Origin: an uncultured Actinomycetes bacterium
Lineage (GTDB): Bacteria > Actinomycetota > Actinomycetes > Nanopelagicales > Nanopelagicaceae
DNA: 64,000 nt
Assembly: GCA_903822425.1 (NCBI GenBank)
Contig: CAIJOY010000044.1
Span: forward strand, 17,083 to 81,082
Direction: 5' to 3'
In this document: piece after piece, positions 17,388-25,060 of the stretch
How the letters are laid out: each line of letters opens with the position of its first letter
How positions within the stretch are numbered: the first letter of the stretch is position 1
Notes under the pieces: generated by a model
Seen by the model: only the letters and a program-made list of their open reading frames with translations
The model's database searches: none
What the model was told of the DNA's origin: nothing
Translations under genes and position numbers: made by a program

Positions 17388-18209
17388 TTACCCGTGGGTA
17401 GTCGAAAGTGGAACTTTCTTGGGTGTGAGGTAGGCCCAGAGCGTGAGACCCAAAAATAGGGACCATCCCAATAGTTGCGTCCACGAGGTGGTGGTATCAA
17501 AACCTATCGTGCCGGCCAAAAATGTGGCAAGCAGTGAATCTTGTGCCATCCATGAGGTGATATCCCATGCAAAGAAATCAGCTCCGGGCAACCATCCCAG
17601 TTCTTGATATTCGTGAATGCCGTAGGAGAGAACTCCAGCGGCAACGATGATCAAAGCCATGCCCGTGTAGGTAAAGAATTTTGTTAAGTTGAGTTTGACC
17701 GATCGGTTGTAGATCAAATAACCCAAAGTCACAGAGGCGACTAATCCCAAGAGCAAGCCGATAGAGGCGGCAGAGGCGACACCGACCGTTTTAAAATTTG
17801 TATAGACAAAAAGCGCTGTTTCCAAGCCTTCGCGCACCACTGCAAAAAATGCCGTTGTGGCCAAAGCGATAGGCCCGGCAACTAGGGCGTTTTCAACCTT
17901 TCCATGGAGATCATCACGCAAGCCGCGTGCGGCGCGTTGCATCCAGAAGACCATGGCAGTGACCAAGACCACCGCCAGCAAAGAGGTCGTGCCCGAAAAG
18001 AATTGCTGGCCTCGAGGCGATAGCTCAGCTGAGGTAAAGGAGAGAAAACCGCCTAATGCAAAGCTGGCCACAACTGCGATCCCAACACCGCTCCAGAGGG
18101 CGGGCAGAAGGCGGCGACGGTTGGATTTAACGAGGTAGGCCACGAGTATGCCCACGATGAGAGCGGCTTCTAGGCCCTCTCGAAGGGCGATAATAAAGGT
18201 GCTGAGCAC
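17388..18209 (-). CDS. FTR1-family iron permease
   Basis: A 273-residue membrane protein with seven hydrophobic segments and the two REGLE motifs that define the family: REGLEAAL at residues 10-17 and REGLETAL near 127. The glutamates bind iron during transport across the membrane. It resembles EfeU, but no EfeO or EfeB gene is next to it, so it is either a stand-alone ferrous transporter or works with unlinked partners. The start is GTG 18209. An inverted repeat (18217-18231) directly upstream may be an iron-responsive operator. Confidence 0.9.
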   Translation of the reverse strand: MLSTFIIALREGLEAALIVGILVAYLVKSNRRRLLPALWSGVGIAVVASFALGGFLSFTSAELSPRGQQFFSGTTSLLAVVLVTAMVFWMQRAARGLRDDLHGKVENALVAGPIALATTAFFAVVREGLETALFVYTNFKTVGVASAASIGLLLGLVASVTLGYLIYNRSVKLNLTKFFTYTGMALIIVAAGVLSYGIHEYQELGWLPGADFFAWDITSWMAQDSLLATFLAGTIGFDTTTSWTQLLGWSLFLGLTLWAYLTPKKVPLSTTHG

Positions 18210-18216
18210 CTACCAA

Positions 18217-18231
18217 GGGTAGAACCTACCC
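18217..18231. promoter_or_regulatory. Inverted repeat just upstream of the FTR1 gene
   Basis: GGGTAG-AAC-CTACCC is a perfect 6-3-6 inverted repeat ending 8 nt before the GTG start. In outline it recalls half of a DtxR/IdeR box (AGGTTAG-type arms), which would fit an iron transporter, but the match is partial. Confidence 0.35.
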
Positions 18232-18236
18232 CTTAT

Positions 18237-18260
18237 TTACGCAACTTCTTTGTTGCGTAA
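18237..18260 (-). terminator. 9-bp hairpin between RNase D and FTR1 genes
   Basis: TTACGCAAC and GTTGCGTAA form a perfect 9-bp stem with a 6-nt loop, 5 nt after the rnd stop. There is no clear T run, so it may be a weak terminator, an RNA-stability hairpin, or a dyad operator. Confidence 0.4.
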
Positions 18261-18264
18261 TTCA

Positions 18265-19566
18265 TCACACCTTCTCGCCCGTCTCGCCCGTCTCTCCCGT
18301 CTCCACTGTCTCAGGATCAAGGGCGTCGGCACGGGGATGCTTTTCTAAAAGTGCTTGAGTCAATATGGGGGCAACGATAGAAATTTGCCATGGGCGAGCA
18401 CCTAAGGAAACAAGTGCGGCGCTGACATCGGCGGGAGTGTTCCAGCAGATACGCCGAAGAAAATCTGGAGTGAGTAAGTTTTCAGGGGGAATATTTAAGG
18501 CGATTGCTTGTTGGTCTATGCCAAATCGAGCATGAGATAGATGTGCAAACTTAGTGGGGTACTTATCGCGCCAGATCTTAATGGGAGGCAACGAAGTATC
18601 TGAATCCAGACGAGTGGGTGGCCATACACTTTCATCCATTGCAACTCCAGCTGCAATAGCATCGAGCCAGAGCTGAGTATTTTCAAACCACCGCGCTCGC
18701 ATACCGATCGGACGTAGAACTTTCTCCATCTCTTTGCGATTGGTAGGTGCATGGACAGAGAGTTCCAAAATTGCTGCGTCGTTGAGTAACTTGCCTCCGG
18801 CTACATCACTCTCGCGTGCAAGATCATCGCGCACATGCCACAGCGTTTTAATAATCGCCAATTGTTTACGACTTTTAATTTTATGCATCCCAGAGGTTCT
18901 GCGCCAAGGGTCGATGCGTGGCGGCGGCGGTGGTGCTTGCAGGATTGATGCAAATTCTTCAAGAGCCCATTCTAGTTTTCCTTGGGCTTGCAAAGATTCT
19001 GCGATTTTCTCGCGAAGCTCTACCAACAGCTCCACATCCAAAGCAGCATACGTGAGCCATTCTTGTGGCATGGGGCGTGTAGACCAGTCCACAGCACTAT
19101 GTTCTTTTGCCAATGCAAAACCGAGTTGTGTTTCAACCAATGGCCCCAGACCTACTCTAGGAAATCCTGCAATGCGCCCGCCCAACTCAGTATCAAAAAG
19201 ACGTGTGGGATGGAGTCCAATATCGCGCAAGCAGGGCAAATCCTGAGTGCTGGCATGCAAAATAACTTCATCACTGCGCAGTAGATCATTGAGTTGTTTA
19301 AATAAGGGATGGGGATGTGCAAATGCAATGGGGTCGATGAGGTGAAGACCTCCGGCAGTTCGTTTGATTTGTATTAAATATGCACGAGGGTTGTATTTAT
19401 ATCCAGAGGCACGTTCTGCATCAATGGCGAAAGCACCCGTACCTTGACTCAATTGCGAGAGTGCTTCTTGGAGACCGCTTTCGGAATTGATCAGGTCAGG
19501 AGTTCCACCCAGCGGCTCTAAAAGTGGGGTAGCACGTACTTCTTCTGGTTCTGTGCTGGCATCCAT
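18265..19566 (-). CDS. rnd: Ribonuclease D (DEDDy exonuclease with HRDC domain)
   Basis: A 433-residue 3'-5' exoribonuclease used in tRNA and small RNA 3' maturation. The DEDDy active-site residues are visible: D49 and E51 (AIDAERA), D109, Y173 and D177 (YAALDVEL). An HRDC nucleic-acid-binding domain follows at about 225-310, after a proline run (PPPPP). The C-terminus ends in three perfect ETG repeats. The gene lies 3 nt after the DUF3000 gene, the same pairing seen in other actinobacteria, and near dxs. Confidence 0.92.
   Translation of the reverse strand: MDASTEPEEVRATPLLEPLGGTPDLINSESGLQEALSQLSQGTGAFAIDAERASGYKYNPRAYLIQIKRTAGGLHLIDPIAFAHPHPLFKQLNDLLRSDEVILHASTQDLPCLRDIGLHPTRLFDTELGGRIAGFPRVGLGPLVETQLGFALAKEHSAVDWSTRPMPQEWLTYAALDVELLVELREKIAESLQAQGKLEWALEEFASILQAPPPPPRIDPWRRTSGMHKIKSRKQLAIIKTLWHVRDDLARESDVAGGKLLNDAAILELSVHAPTNRKEMEKVLRPIGMRARWFENTQLWLDAIAAGVAMDESVWPPTRLDSDTSLPPIKIWRDKYPTKFAHLSHARFGIDQQAIALNIPPENLLTPDFLRRICWNTPADVSAALVSLGARPWQISIVAPILTQALLEKHPRADALDPETVETGETGETGEKV
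18271..18304. repeat. 9-nt tandem repeat at the end of rnd
   Basis: About three and a half copies of a CTCGCCCGT unit encode the terminal ETG-ETG-ETG of RNase D on the minus strand. A change in copy number would keep the frame. Confidence 0.7.
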
Positions 19567-19569
19567 TAA

Positions 19570-20166
19570 TTACCGACGGGCTTGAGAGATCGATGTAATC
19601 GCAGAAACACCTTCTGGAATTGGTGTTAAGCCTGCGATTTCAGATAACAAATTGCACCAGCCAGAAAGATGTGTGGTGAGTTGGGATGCAATTGATTCTG
19701 ATTGTGAAAATATTGGTGTCCAGGATGCACGAATTTCGATTTCAGCCTCATTATTGCGAGGCGATAATTTTCCAAAAGATTCACTTGCTACACGAGTGAC
19801 GGTGCCACTTGCGGCAGTTGTTTCACAGCCAGCAAGCGCCAATGCATCTTGCAACCATTTCCATCCAGCTTCGGGAAGCAATGGATCCTCTTGCATCATC
19901 GCATCTACATCGGCGCGTACATATGTTACGCAGCGAAATTCTCCATCCCAAGTATCTTGACCGCCTGGTTCGTGCAAAAGGACAAAGCGTCCAGAAGCAA
20001 TTTCATCTTCAGCATCGCCCAAAAGCCCATTGCTAACATCGGCTGTAATGGCAAATGCATAGGTGGCCAATTTTTGTGGAGCAGGGACTTCCTCAAGCAA
20101 GATTTCCACTCGAGGCTTAAATCCTTGCAGCGCTTGCACTACATCAGAAAACTCCAGCGCATCCAT
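19570..20166 (-). CDS. DUF3000 protein
   Basis: A 198-residue soluble protein of the actinobacterial DUF3000 family, function unknown. It starts FSDVVQALQGFKPR, contains PAPQKLATYAFAITADV and FVLLHEPGGQDTWDGEFRCVTYVRADVD, the conserved core of the family, and an A-SWTP segment near residue 155. No membrane segments or catalytic motif are apparent. It is the first gene of an operon with rnd (3 nt apart), which suggests some link to RNA processing, but that is only from position. Confidence 0.83.
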   Translation of the reverse strand: MDALEFSDVVQALQGFKPRVEILLEEVPAPQKLATYAFAITADVSNGLLGDAEDEIASGRFVLLHEPGGQDTWDGEFRCVTYVRADVDAMMQEDPLLPEAGWKWLQDALALAGCETTAASGTVTRVASESFGKLSPRNNEAEIEIRASWTPIFSQSESIASQLTTHLSGWCNLLSEIAGLTPIPEGVSAITSISQARR

Positions 20167-20214
20167 TACTCAAATGTAAAGAATGAAATTGTCCAATAGT
20201 GGGAGGCGGGGCGG

Positions 20215-20227
20215 TAACCTAGCCCAC
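20215..20227 (+). promoter_or_regulatory. Leaderless -10 box of the EamA gene
   Basis: TAACCT (20215-20220) and a 7-nt spacer precede ATG 20228. This argues against the longer frame from 20183. Confidence 0.6.
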
Positions 20228-21067
20228 ATGGCTATCTTGTTTGCGATTTTCTCCAGCTTGCTCTGGGGGAGCGCTGATTTTCAAGGTGGGCGCTTGGCGA
20301 AATCTCATCCGGCAATCGCTGTGGCTGGTGCATCACAAGCAATGGGACTTGCCTGTGGAGTAATTCTGGTGAGTTTCACTGGTGCATGGAGAGTTCCTGG
20401 TTTCGGTTTACATGGTTATATCTTTTCTGGAATTCTTGCAGGGCTTGCTGGTTATGGCGGACTCATCTGTTTATATGCAGGGTTGGCAACAGGCAAGATG
20501 GGAGTTGTCTCACCAATAAGTTCGTTAAGTTCGGTAATACCCGTAACGATCGCACTCGTTGGTGGAGAAATTCTTTCTGGTTTGCAAGGTTTAGGTATTG
20601 CAACGGCCGTATTAGGTGCTTTCTGTGCAAGTGGGCCTGAACTTTCTCGAGGCATTTCTATGCGGCCCGTTGTGTTAGCCACCGGAGCCGCCCTCGGATT
20701 TGGCACTGCCTTGACTTTTATGGCTCGTGGCTCCGTAACCAGCGCCGTGATGACCATGGTTACCATGCGTATGACGACTTTCTTGGTTTCGGGAATCATC
20801 GCACTCAAAGTAGGAAATCTCGGAGGATTTGCTCGCAAAGATTTATCAATGTTGCTTTTTATTGGTGCTGCTGATTTTTTCGCGAACGTTCTTGTGGGAG
20901 TTGCATCAAAGATTGGCCCGGTATCTGTCGTGATGGTCCTTGGCTCTCTTTTCCCAATTATGACTGCAGTTTTAGCGTTTAAAATTCTTCATGAACGTCT
21001 ACATCCTGTGCAATATGTAGGGATTGTTTTAGCAATTGGTGGAGTTGCCCTTCTATCGGTTAGCTAA
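20228..21067 (+). CDS. EamA/DMT-superfamily exporter
   Basis: A 279-residue membrane protein with ten hydrophobic segments in two EamA repeats; the first begins FAIFSSLLWGSADFQGG and each repeat ends in a segment like VGIVLAIGGVALL. Members export metabolites such as amino acids or drugs; the substrate here is unknown. The start at ATG 20228 is chosen because of the leaderless promoter and because the first transmembrane segment then begins at once. It ends 4 nt before the stop of the convergent RibD-like gene. Confidence 0.85.
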   Translation: MAILFAIFSSLLWGSADFQGGRLAKSHPAIAVAGASQAMGLACGVILVSFTGAWRVPGFGLHGYIFSGILAGLAGYGGLICLYAGLATGKMGVVSPISSLSSVIPVTIALVGGEILSGLQGLGIATAVLGAFCASGPELSRGISMRPVVLATGAALGFGTALTFMARGSVTSAVMTMVTMRMTTFLVSGIIALKVGNLGGFARKDLSMLLFIGAADFFANVLVGVASKIGPVSVVMVLGSLFPIMTAVLAFKILHERLHPVQYVGIVLAIGGVALLSVS

Positions 21068-21071
21068 AGCA

Positions 21072-21560
21072 TTATCTGCATTCATAGAAGATGGTGTCAG
21101 ATTCGCTACTTTTTTCGATGTGTGAAAAGTGGCTGAGCAACTGTTCTAATTGCACGAGATTTTCACCACCCACTACTTCGGTGACACTGAGAGATAACTC
21201 ATCGATGAGACCTTGAGTGAGAAGTTCAGAGATGAAGGCAATGCCACCCTCAACAGCAATAGTGCTACCAAATTCGCTCCGGGCTTTTTCGATTGCTTCA
21301 GAAGGATGCATATTCCACCAATGTGCGCGTGGATTTGTGAGCAATAAATCAGGTGAAGTATGTGAAACAATAATGAGATCGACGGGTGTTTTTGCATATC
21401 GTTCATGTCTTGCCGTATTACCGCCAATAACGATGCAGTCTGCATTTCGGCGCTGAGACAGGAAACGCACTCGATCCTCAGGAGAGGAAATTGCCTCTGA
21501 TGTAGCGCCTTTGGTGGTTGAACCATCGGCGCCAAGAACGAGTGATGCTCTAACAGCCAT
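21072..21560 (-). CDS. RibD C-terminal/dihydrofolate-reductase-fold protein
   Basis: A 162-residue stand-alone RibD_C domain. It shows the N-terminal ASLVLGADGSTTKG strand-loop, DCIVIGGNTAR, and VEGGIAFISELLTQGLIDELSLSVTEVV, where the GG binds NADPH phosphates in this fold. Relatives reduce the ribosyl side chain in riboflavin synthesis or other pyrimidine/pterin substrates, but single-domain members like this have unknown substrates. The remaining riboflavin genes are not nearby. It is shorter than the usual 180-220 residues, so the fold is compact. Confidence 0.75.
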   Translation of the reverse strand: MAVRASLVLGADGSTTKGATSEAISSPEDRVRFLSQRRNADCIVIGGNTARHERYAKTPVDLIIVSHTSPDLLLTNPRAHWWNMHPSEAIEKARSEFGSTIAVEGGIAFISELLTQGLIDELSLSVTEVVGGENLVQLEQLLSHFSHIEKSSESDTIFYECR

Positions 21561-21572
21561 GAGGCAAAGATA
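21561..21572 (-). promoter_or_regulatory. Leaderless -10 box of the RibD-like gene
   Basis: On the minus strand TATCTT (21567-21572) is followed by 6 nt and ATG 21560. Confidence 0.5.
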
Positions 21573-21613
21573 GCGATAGCAGTTGCTGCGCCCACAGCCT
21601 GCGGCGTAAAAGC

Positions 21614-21633
21614 GTGAATTGGAGCCAATTCAC
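21614..21633. promoter_or_regulatory. 20-nt palindrome between the RibD-like and NlpC/P60 genes
   Basis: GTGAATTGG and its exact reverse complement CCAATTCAC are separated by AG. The dyad lies between two divergent promoters, about 40 nt upstream of each, and could be an operator for either. Confidence 0.5.
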
Positions 21634-21655
21634 AGGCTTTAAGCGTGTAGATAGG

Positions 21656-21691
21656 TTGAGTCTCAGGGTCCACCCCCGTTAGCCTTTCGAA
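21656..21691 (+). promoter_or_regulatory. Promoter of the NlpC/P60 gene with leaderless start
   Basis: TTGAGT (21656-21661), an 18-bp spacer and TAGCCT (21680-21685) are followed by 6 nt and ATG 21692. This is the only leaderless start in the window with a convincing -35 as well. Confidence 0.6.
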
Positions 21692-22711
21692 ATGAATTCG
21701 CGCACAAAAATTGCCTGGGTGCTGAGCATGGGCGCTTTCCTAGCCCCGTTAGCCCTTTCCCAACCCATGGCACATGCTGCGCAGACTTTGGAAGATGTAC
21801 AAATCAGAGTTCAAGTGTTGCAAGAAGATGCTGCCGCAGCAGCTGAAGGGGCACAAAGTGCGAAAGTAGAATTGGTGCAACTCAACAGAACTCTCACTGG
21901 AATCAAACAAGAAGCCGCTGTTCAAGGGCAAACCGTTGAAACGTTGCGTAAATCTTTGGGTGCTATCGCTTTGGAACAATACAGATCCGGTGGGATGAGT
22001 CAGAGCTTGGAGCTTCTTTTCTCATCAGACCCTACTTTGTACTTGTCGGCTGCTGGCTCTTTGGAAGCGTTAACTCGTGGTAAATCCCTTCAGCTGCGCA
22101 AATTTTCTGCGGCTCAGCAGCGACTGAATGCAACCACAATGACGGTAAATGACAAAGTGGCTCAAGTGGCCGCAACGCAAGCGCGTTTGAGCACTCAGCT
22201 GGCGCAAGCCCAAGCAAAATTGAAAGAAGCTGAGGTTCTTCTTGCAAAACTCAAAAAAGCTGATCGCGAAAGATTAGCAAAATTGGCACTTGCTAGAGAA
22301 AATGCTGATCAAAAATCTTCTTTAGCACTTGCCAAAAAGGCCAGTGGGATTTCCGGCCGTGCAGGAATTGCACTTAAATTTGCTCTCAAACAAATTGGAG
22401 ATATTTACGTCTTTGGTGGGGCCGGAATGACGTATTGGGACTGTTCGGGATTAACGATGCGTGCACTGCAAGCAACGGGAATTTCCTTGCCACACTCGGC
22501 TGCCGCTCAGGCGCATTATGGAAAGTATGTGGCACTGAATGCTCTTAAAGCAGGGGACCTTGTCTTTTTTGGTTCGCCAATTTCGCATGTGGGTATTTAC
22601 ATGGGCAACCATCGAATGGTGCATGCCCCACATACTGGGGCACGGGTAAAAGTTGTTGCCTTTGGTTCAAGTTTGGGCTCTAAAAGATTAGTCGCAGCAA
22701 GACGATTCTAG
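21692..22711 (+). CDS. Secreted NlpC/P60 peptidoglycan endopeptidase
   Basis: A 339-residue cell-wall hydrolase of the RipA/Rv2190c type, cutting peptide stems of peptidoglycan outside the cell. A signal peptide (1-30, ending AHA-A) is followed by a long alanine/glutamine-rich coiled-coil region (about 32-215) and a C-terminal NlpC/P60 domain. The catalytic Cys is C251 (YWDCSGL), with H299 (ISHVGIYMG) and a third polar residue in HAPHTG (311-316). The start codon of pimB follows the stop with no gap. The same pairing of an NlpC/P60 gene with pimB occurs in mycobacteria. Confidence 0.92.
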   Translation: MNSRTKIAWVLSMGAFLAPLALSQPMAHAAQTLEDVQIRVQVLQEDAAAAAEGAQSAKVELVQLNRTLTGIKQEAAVQGQTVETLRKSLGAIALEQYRSGGMSQSLELLFSSDPTLYLSAAGSLEALTRGKSLQLRKFSAAQQRLNATTMTVNDKVAQVAATQARLSTQLAQAQAKLKEAEVLLAKLKKADRERLAKLALARENADQKSSLALAKKASGISGRAGIALKFALKQIGDIYVFGGAGMTYWDCSGLTMRALQATGISLPHSAAAQAHYGKYVALNALKAGDLVFFGSPISHVGIYMGNHRMVHAPHTGARVKVVAFGSSLGSKRLVAARRF

Positions 22712-23851
22712 ATGGAGAAAATCCTTTTCGTCACAAATGATTTTGGCCCGCGGGCTGGTGGCATAGAAACTTTGCTTATTGGTTTTATCGAGCATCTGCC
22801 AAAGAACCGCGTCGTTGTTTACACCTCCAGCCAAGGAGATACCTCTGATTACGATGCGCAATGGATGAAAAATTTCGGAGTTCGAGTTGTCCGCGACAAG
22901 GCAAAAATTCTCCTACCGACCCCACGAGTGGCACGCGCTGTGGCGCATTTAGCCCAATCATGTGGCGCAACCGTTGCTTGTTTTGGCACAGCCGCCCCGC
23001 TAGGAATTCTGGCCAAAACATTACGAAAAGCCGGAGTTAAAAGGATTGTGGCATTGACGATGGGCCATGAAGTCTGGTGGGTGAAAGTGCCGCCATTTTC
23101 GTGGGCTATCCGATATATCGGTAATTCGGTCGACGCGCTTACTTATCTGGCTGATTTCACCCGTGTAGCAATCTCTCAAGGCTTATCCAAGCAAGCAGCT
23201 GATGCAATGGTAAAGATTGCTCCGGGGATCGACACAGCGCACTTCAATACAGATGTAGATTCCAAAAAATTACGCGCAGAGTTAACCCTTACTGACAAAG
23301 CAGTAATTGTTTCTGTTGGACGCCTTGTTCATCGCAAAGGCCAAGATAAGTTGGTGGCTGCCTTGCCACAGATTCTTGCCGCAATTCCTAATGCTCACCT
23401 GCTGCTGGTGGGACAGGGCCCGCATCGCGAGCAATTGGAATCAATCGCTGCTAAGTGCGAGGTTACGGATTCAATTACTTTTGCTGGTCGTGTCCCTTAT
23501 GAACGATTGCCAGAATATATTCGCGTAGGCGATATTTTTGCAATGCCTTCGCGAGATCGTCTTTTTGGCCTAGAAGTTGAAGGTTTAGGAATCGTTTATC
23601 TTGAAGCAAGCGCGTGTGGACTGCCAGTTGTTGTTGGCAATTCTGGTGGCGCACCCGATGCGCTTGTTCCAAATATTACTGGAATTTTAGTAGACGGTAC
23701 CAACATTGATGAAATAGCACAGGCGTGTATCGCACTTCTTGCAGATCTTGATCGTGCTGCTGCCATGGGAGCAGCGGGCAAGCAGTGGATACACGATGCA
23801 TGGTCTTGGTCGTACTGGTCTGGTGAATTTGAGAGAGTCTTGCAAATCTAA
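22712..23851 (+). CDS. pimB: GT4 glycosyltransferase, PimB-like phosphatidylinositol mannosyltransferase
   Basis: A 379-residue GT-B enzyme. FGPRAGGIE at the N-terminus forms the acceptor/nucleotide loop; SVGRLVHRKGQDKL and the EGLGIVYLEASACGLPVV segment (EX7E type) bind GDP-mannose. It resembles PimB', which adds the second mannose to phosphatidylinositol mannoside on the cytosolic membrane face. It abuts the NlpC/P60 gene with no spacer, so the two are co-expressed. The assignment rests on overall similarity and on the conserved neighbourhood; other GT4 mannosyltransferases are an alternative. Its last 4 nt overlap the convergent response-regulator gene. Confidence 0.82.
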   Translation: MEKILFVTNDFGPRAGGIETLLIGFIEHLPKNRVVVYTSSQGDTSDYDAQWMKNFGVRVVRDKAKILLPTPRVARAVAHLAQSCGATVACFGTAAPLGILAKTLRKAGVKRIVALTMGHEVWWVKVPPFSWAIRYIGNSVDALTYLADFTRVAISQGLSKQAADAMVKIAPGIDTAHFNTDVDSKKLRAELTLTDKAVIVSVGRLVHRKGQDKLVAALPQILAAIPNAHLLLVGQGPHREQLESIAAKCEVTDSITFAGRVPYERLPEYIRVGDIFAMPSRDRLFGLEVEGLGIVYLEASACGLPVVVGNSGGAPDALVPNITGILVDGTNIDEIAQACIALLADLDRAAAMGAAGKQWIHDAWSWSYWSGEFERVLQI

Positions 23852-24471
23852 ATAATGAGTGAATGTTTTATGGCAACAACTACTGCTTCAGTGCGCTTGG
23901 AAACACGGAGCTTTCTGTAAATCGCAGATAAATGTGTCTTGACCGTGGCCTCTGAAATAAAGAGCTCACGAGCTATTTGCGATGCATTAAATCCTGTAGG
24001 CAGAAGTGAAAGTACTTGCATTTCACGCGCGGTTAGTCCGAAACCTACTTTCTTTCTTGAAATTGCGGCACTTAACCCACGTGCTATAAAACTAGCTGGT
24101 GAGATAAAAGAGTGCGATAGAGCGGCAATCACTTCAGTCAGTGGGGCGCTTTTTAGAACGTAGGCACTTGCACCGGCTTGCAAACAGGCAAGTAAATGCG
24201 CATCATCATCACTCAGAGTCAAGACGACGATTGCAATCGTTGAGGAAATCCCACGAGCCCAAGTGATAATTTCGAGACCACTGCCATCGGGCAAATTCAG
24301 GTCGACAATGATTGCTGTGGGACTTTTATGAGCGATTTGTGCGAAAGCCTCACTCTTGGATGCGGCTTCACCCACGACGTTAAATCCGGCGTTGCTGAGG
24401 GCGCTGGAGAGCCCCGCACGGACAACTTGGTGGTCATCAACAATGAGGACAGAAATTTTGGAGTTATCCAT
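23848..24471 (-). CDS. NarL/LuxR-family response regulator
   Basis: A 207-residue response regulator. The receiver domain has DD at 12-13, the phospho-acceptor D57 (VDLNLPDGSG) and the conserved Lys in YVLKSAP; the C-terminal LuxR helix-turn-helix shows LTAREMQVLSLLPTGFNASQIARELFISEATVKTHLSAIYRKL. It controls transcription when phosphorylated by the kinase encoded just upstream (8-nt overlap). Its regulon cannot be told. It is the last gene of the fadD-kinase-regulator run. Confidence 0.92.
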   Translation of the reverse strand: MDNSKISVLIVDDHQVVRAGLSSALSNAGFNVVGEAASKSEAFAQIAHKSPTAIIVDLNLPDGSGLEIITWARGISSTIAIVVLTLSDDDAHLLACLQAGASAYVLKSAPLTEVIAALSHSFISPASFIARGLSAAISRKKVGFGLTAREMQVLSLLPTGFNASQIARELFISEATVKTHLSAIYRKLRVSKRTEAVVVAIKHSLII

Positions 24472-25051
24472 GACGCGGGATCTGAATAATTATAGATGTG
24501 CCCATGGAATCAGAATTCATGGCAAAAGCTGCCCCTAGATTTGTGCAACGCTCTTGAATCCCGAGTATTCCATAACGAGATCGTACGGATTGAGCACCAC
24601 CTACACCGTCATCGCTCATGGAGAGAAAAAGGGAATCGTTCTTCTCCCAAATGTGCAATTTTACATGCGATGCTGCTGAGTGCTCGACAGTATTTCTTAA
24701 TAGTTCGCCAACAATTTTTAAAAGCTGATACTGCACCTCTGGTAAAAGAGGCGTGAGATTTTCCGCAAGATCTAGATCAACCAGATAGCCCTCACACAAC
24801 TCACTGACCAGGATTTTAATGTGAACAGATAATTTTGAGGATTCGGATTGACGCAGTTGAAAAATTTCTGCACGTACTTTTTCGATGAGTTCCGTAATGT
24901 TAAACCTCAGCGTACGAAGTTGAATGCGTGTCGTTATCGGGGTATCGGGGGCAGATAAAATCAGGTCAAGGCTGTAGCCCACACCGACAAGATCTTGAGC
25001 TATTCCATCGTGTAGCTCTTGTGCGACTTGGATGCGCTCAGAGCTCGTCAT
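24464..25051 (-). CDS. Minimal soluble histidine kinase (HisKA_3 + HATPase)
   Basis: Only 195 residues: the HisKA_3 dimerisation domain starts at once with H14 in ELHDGIAQDL, followed by a HATPase_c domain with an N-box (GELLRNTVEHS), DDGVGGA and a YGILGIQERC loop. No transmembrane segment, PAS, GAF or other sensor domain is present, which is unusual for a NarL-type kinase (typically 350-600 residues). It may take its signal from a protein partner or from a cytosolic metabolite. It lies 9 nt after fadD and overlaps the regulator by 8 nt. Confidence 0.85.
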   Translation of the reverse strand: MTSSERIQVAQELHDGIAQDLVGVGYSLDLILSAPDTPITTRIQLRTLRFNITELIEKVRAEIFQLRQSESSKLSVHIKILVSELCEGYLVDLDLAENLTPLLPEVQYQLLKIVGELLRNTVEHSAASHVKLHIWEKNDSLFLSMSDDGVGGAQSVRSRYGILGIQERCTNLGAAFAMNSDSMGTSIIIQIPRHG

Positions 25052-25060
25052 TTCCTCGCT

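Noticed and set aside
21574-21691. Possible c-di-AMP (ydaO) riboswitch before the NlpC/P60 gene
   Set aside because: This riboswitch class often precedes cell-wall hydrolases in actinobacteria, but none of its conserved elements is visible and the gene has a leaderless start, which leaves no 5' leader RNA.
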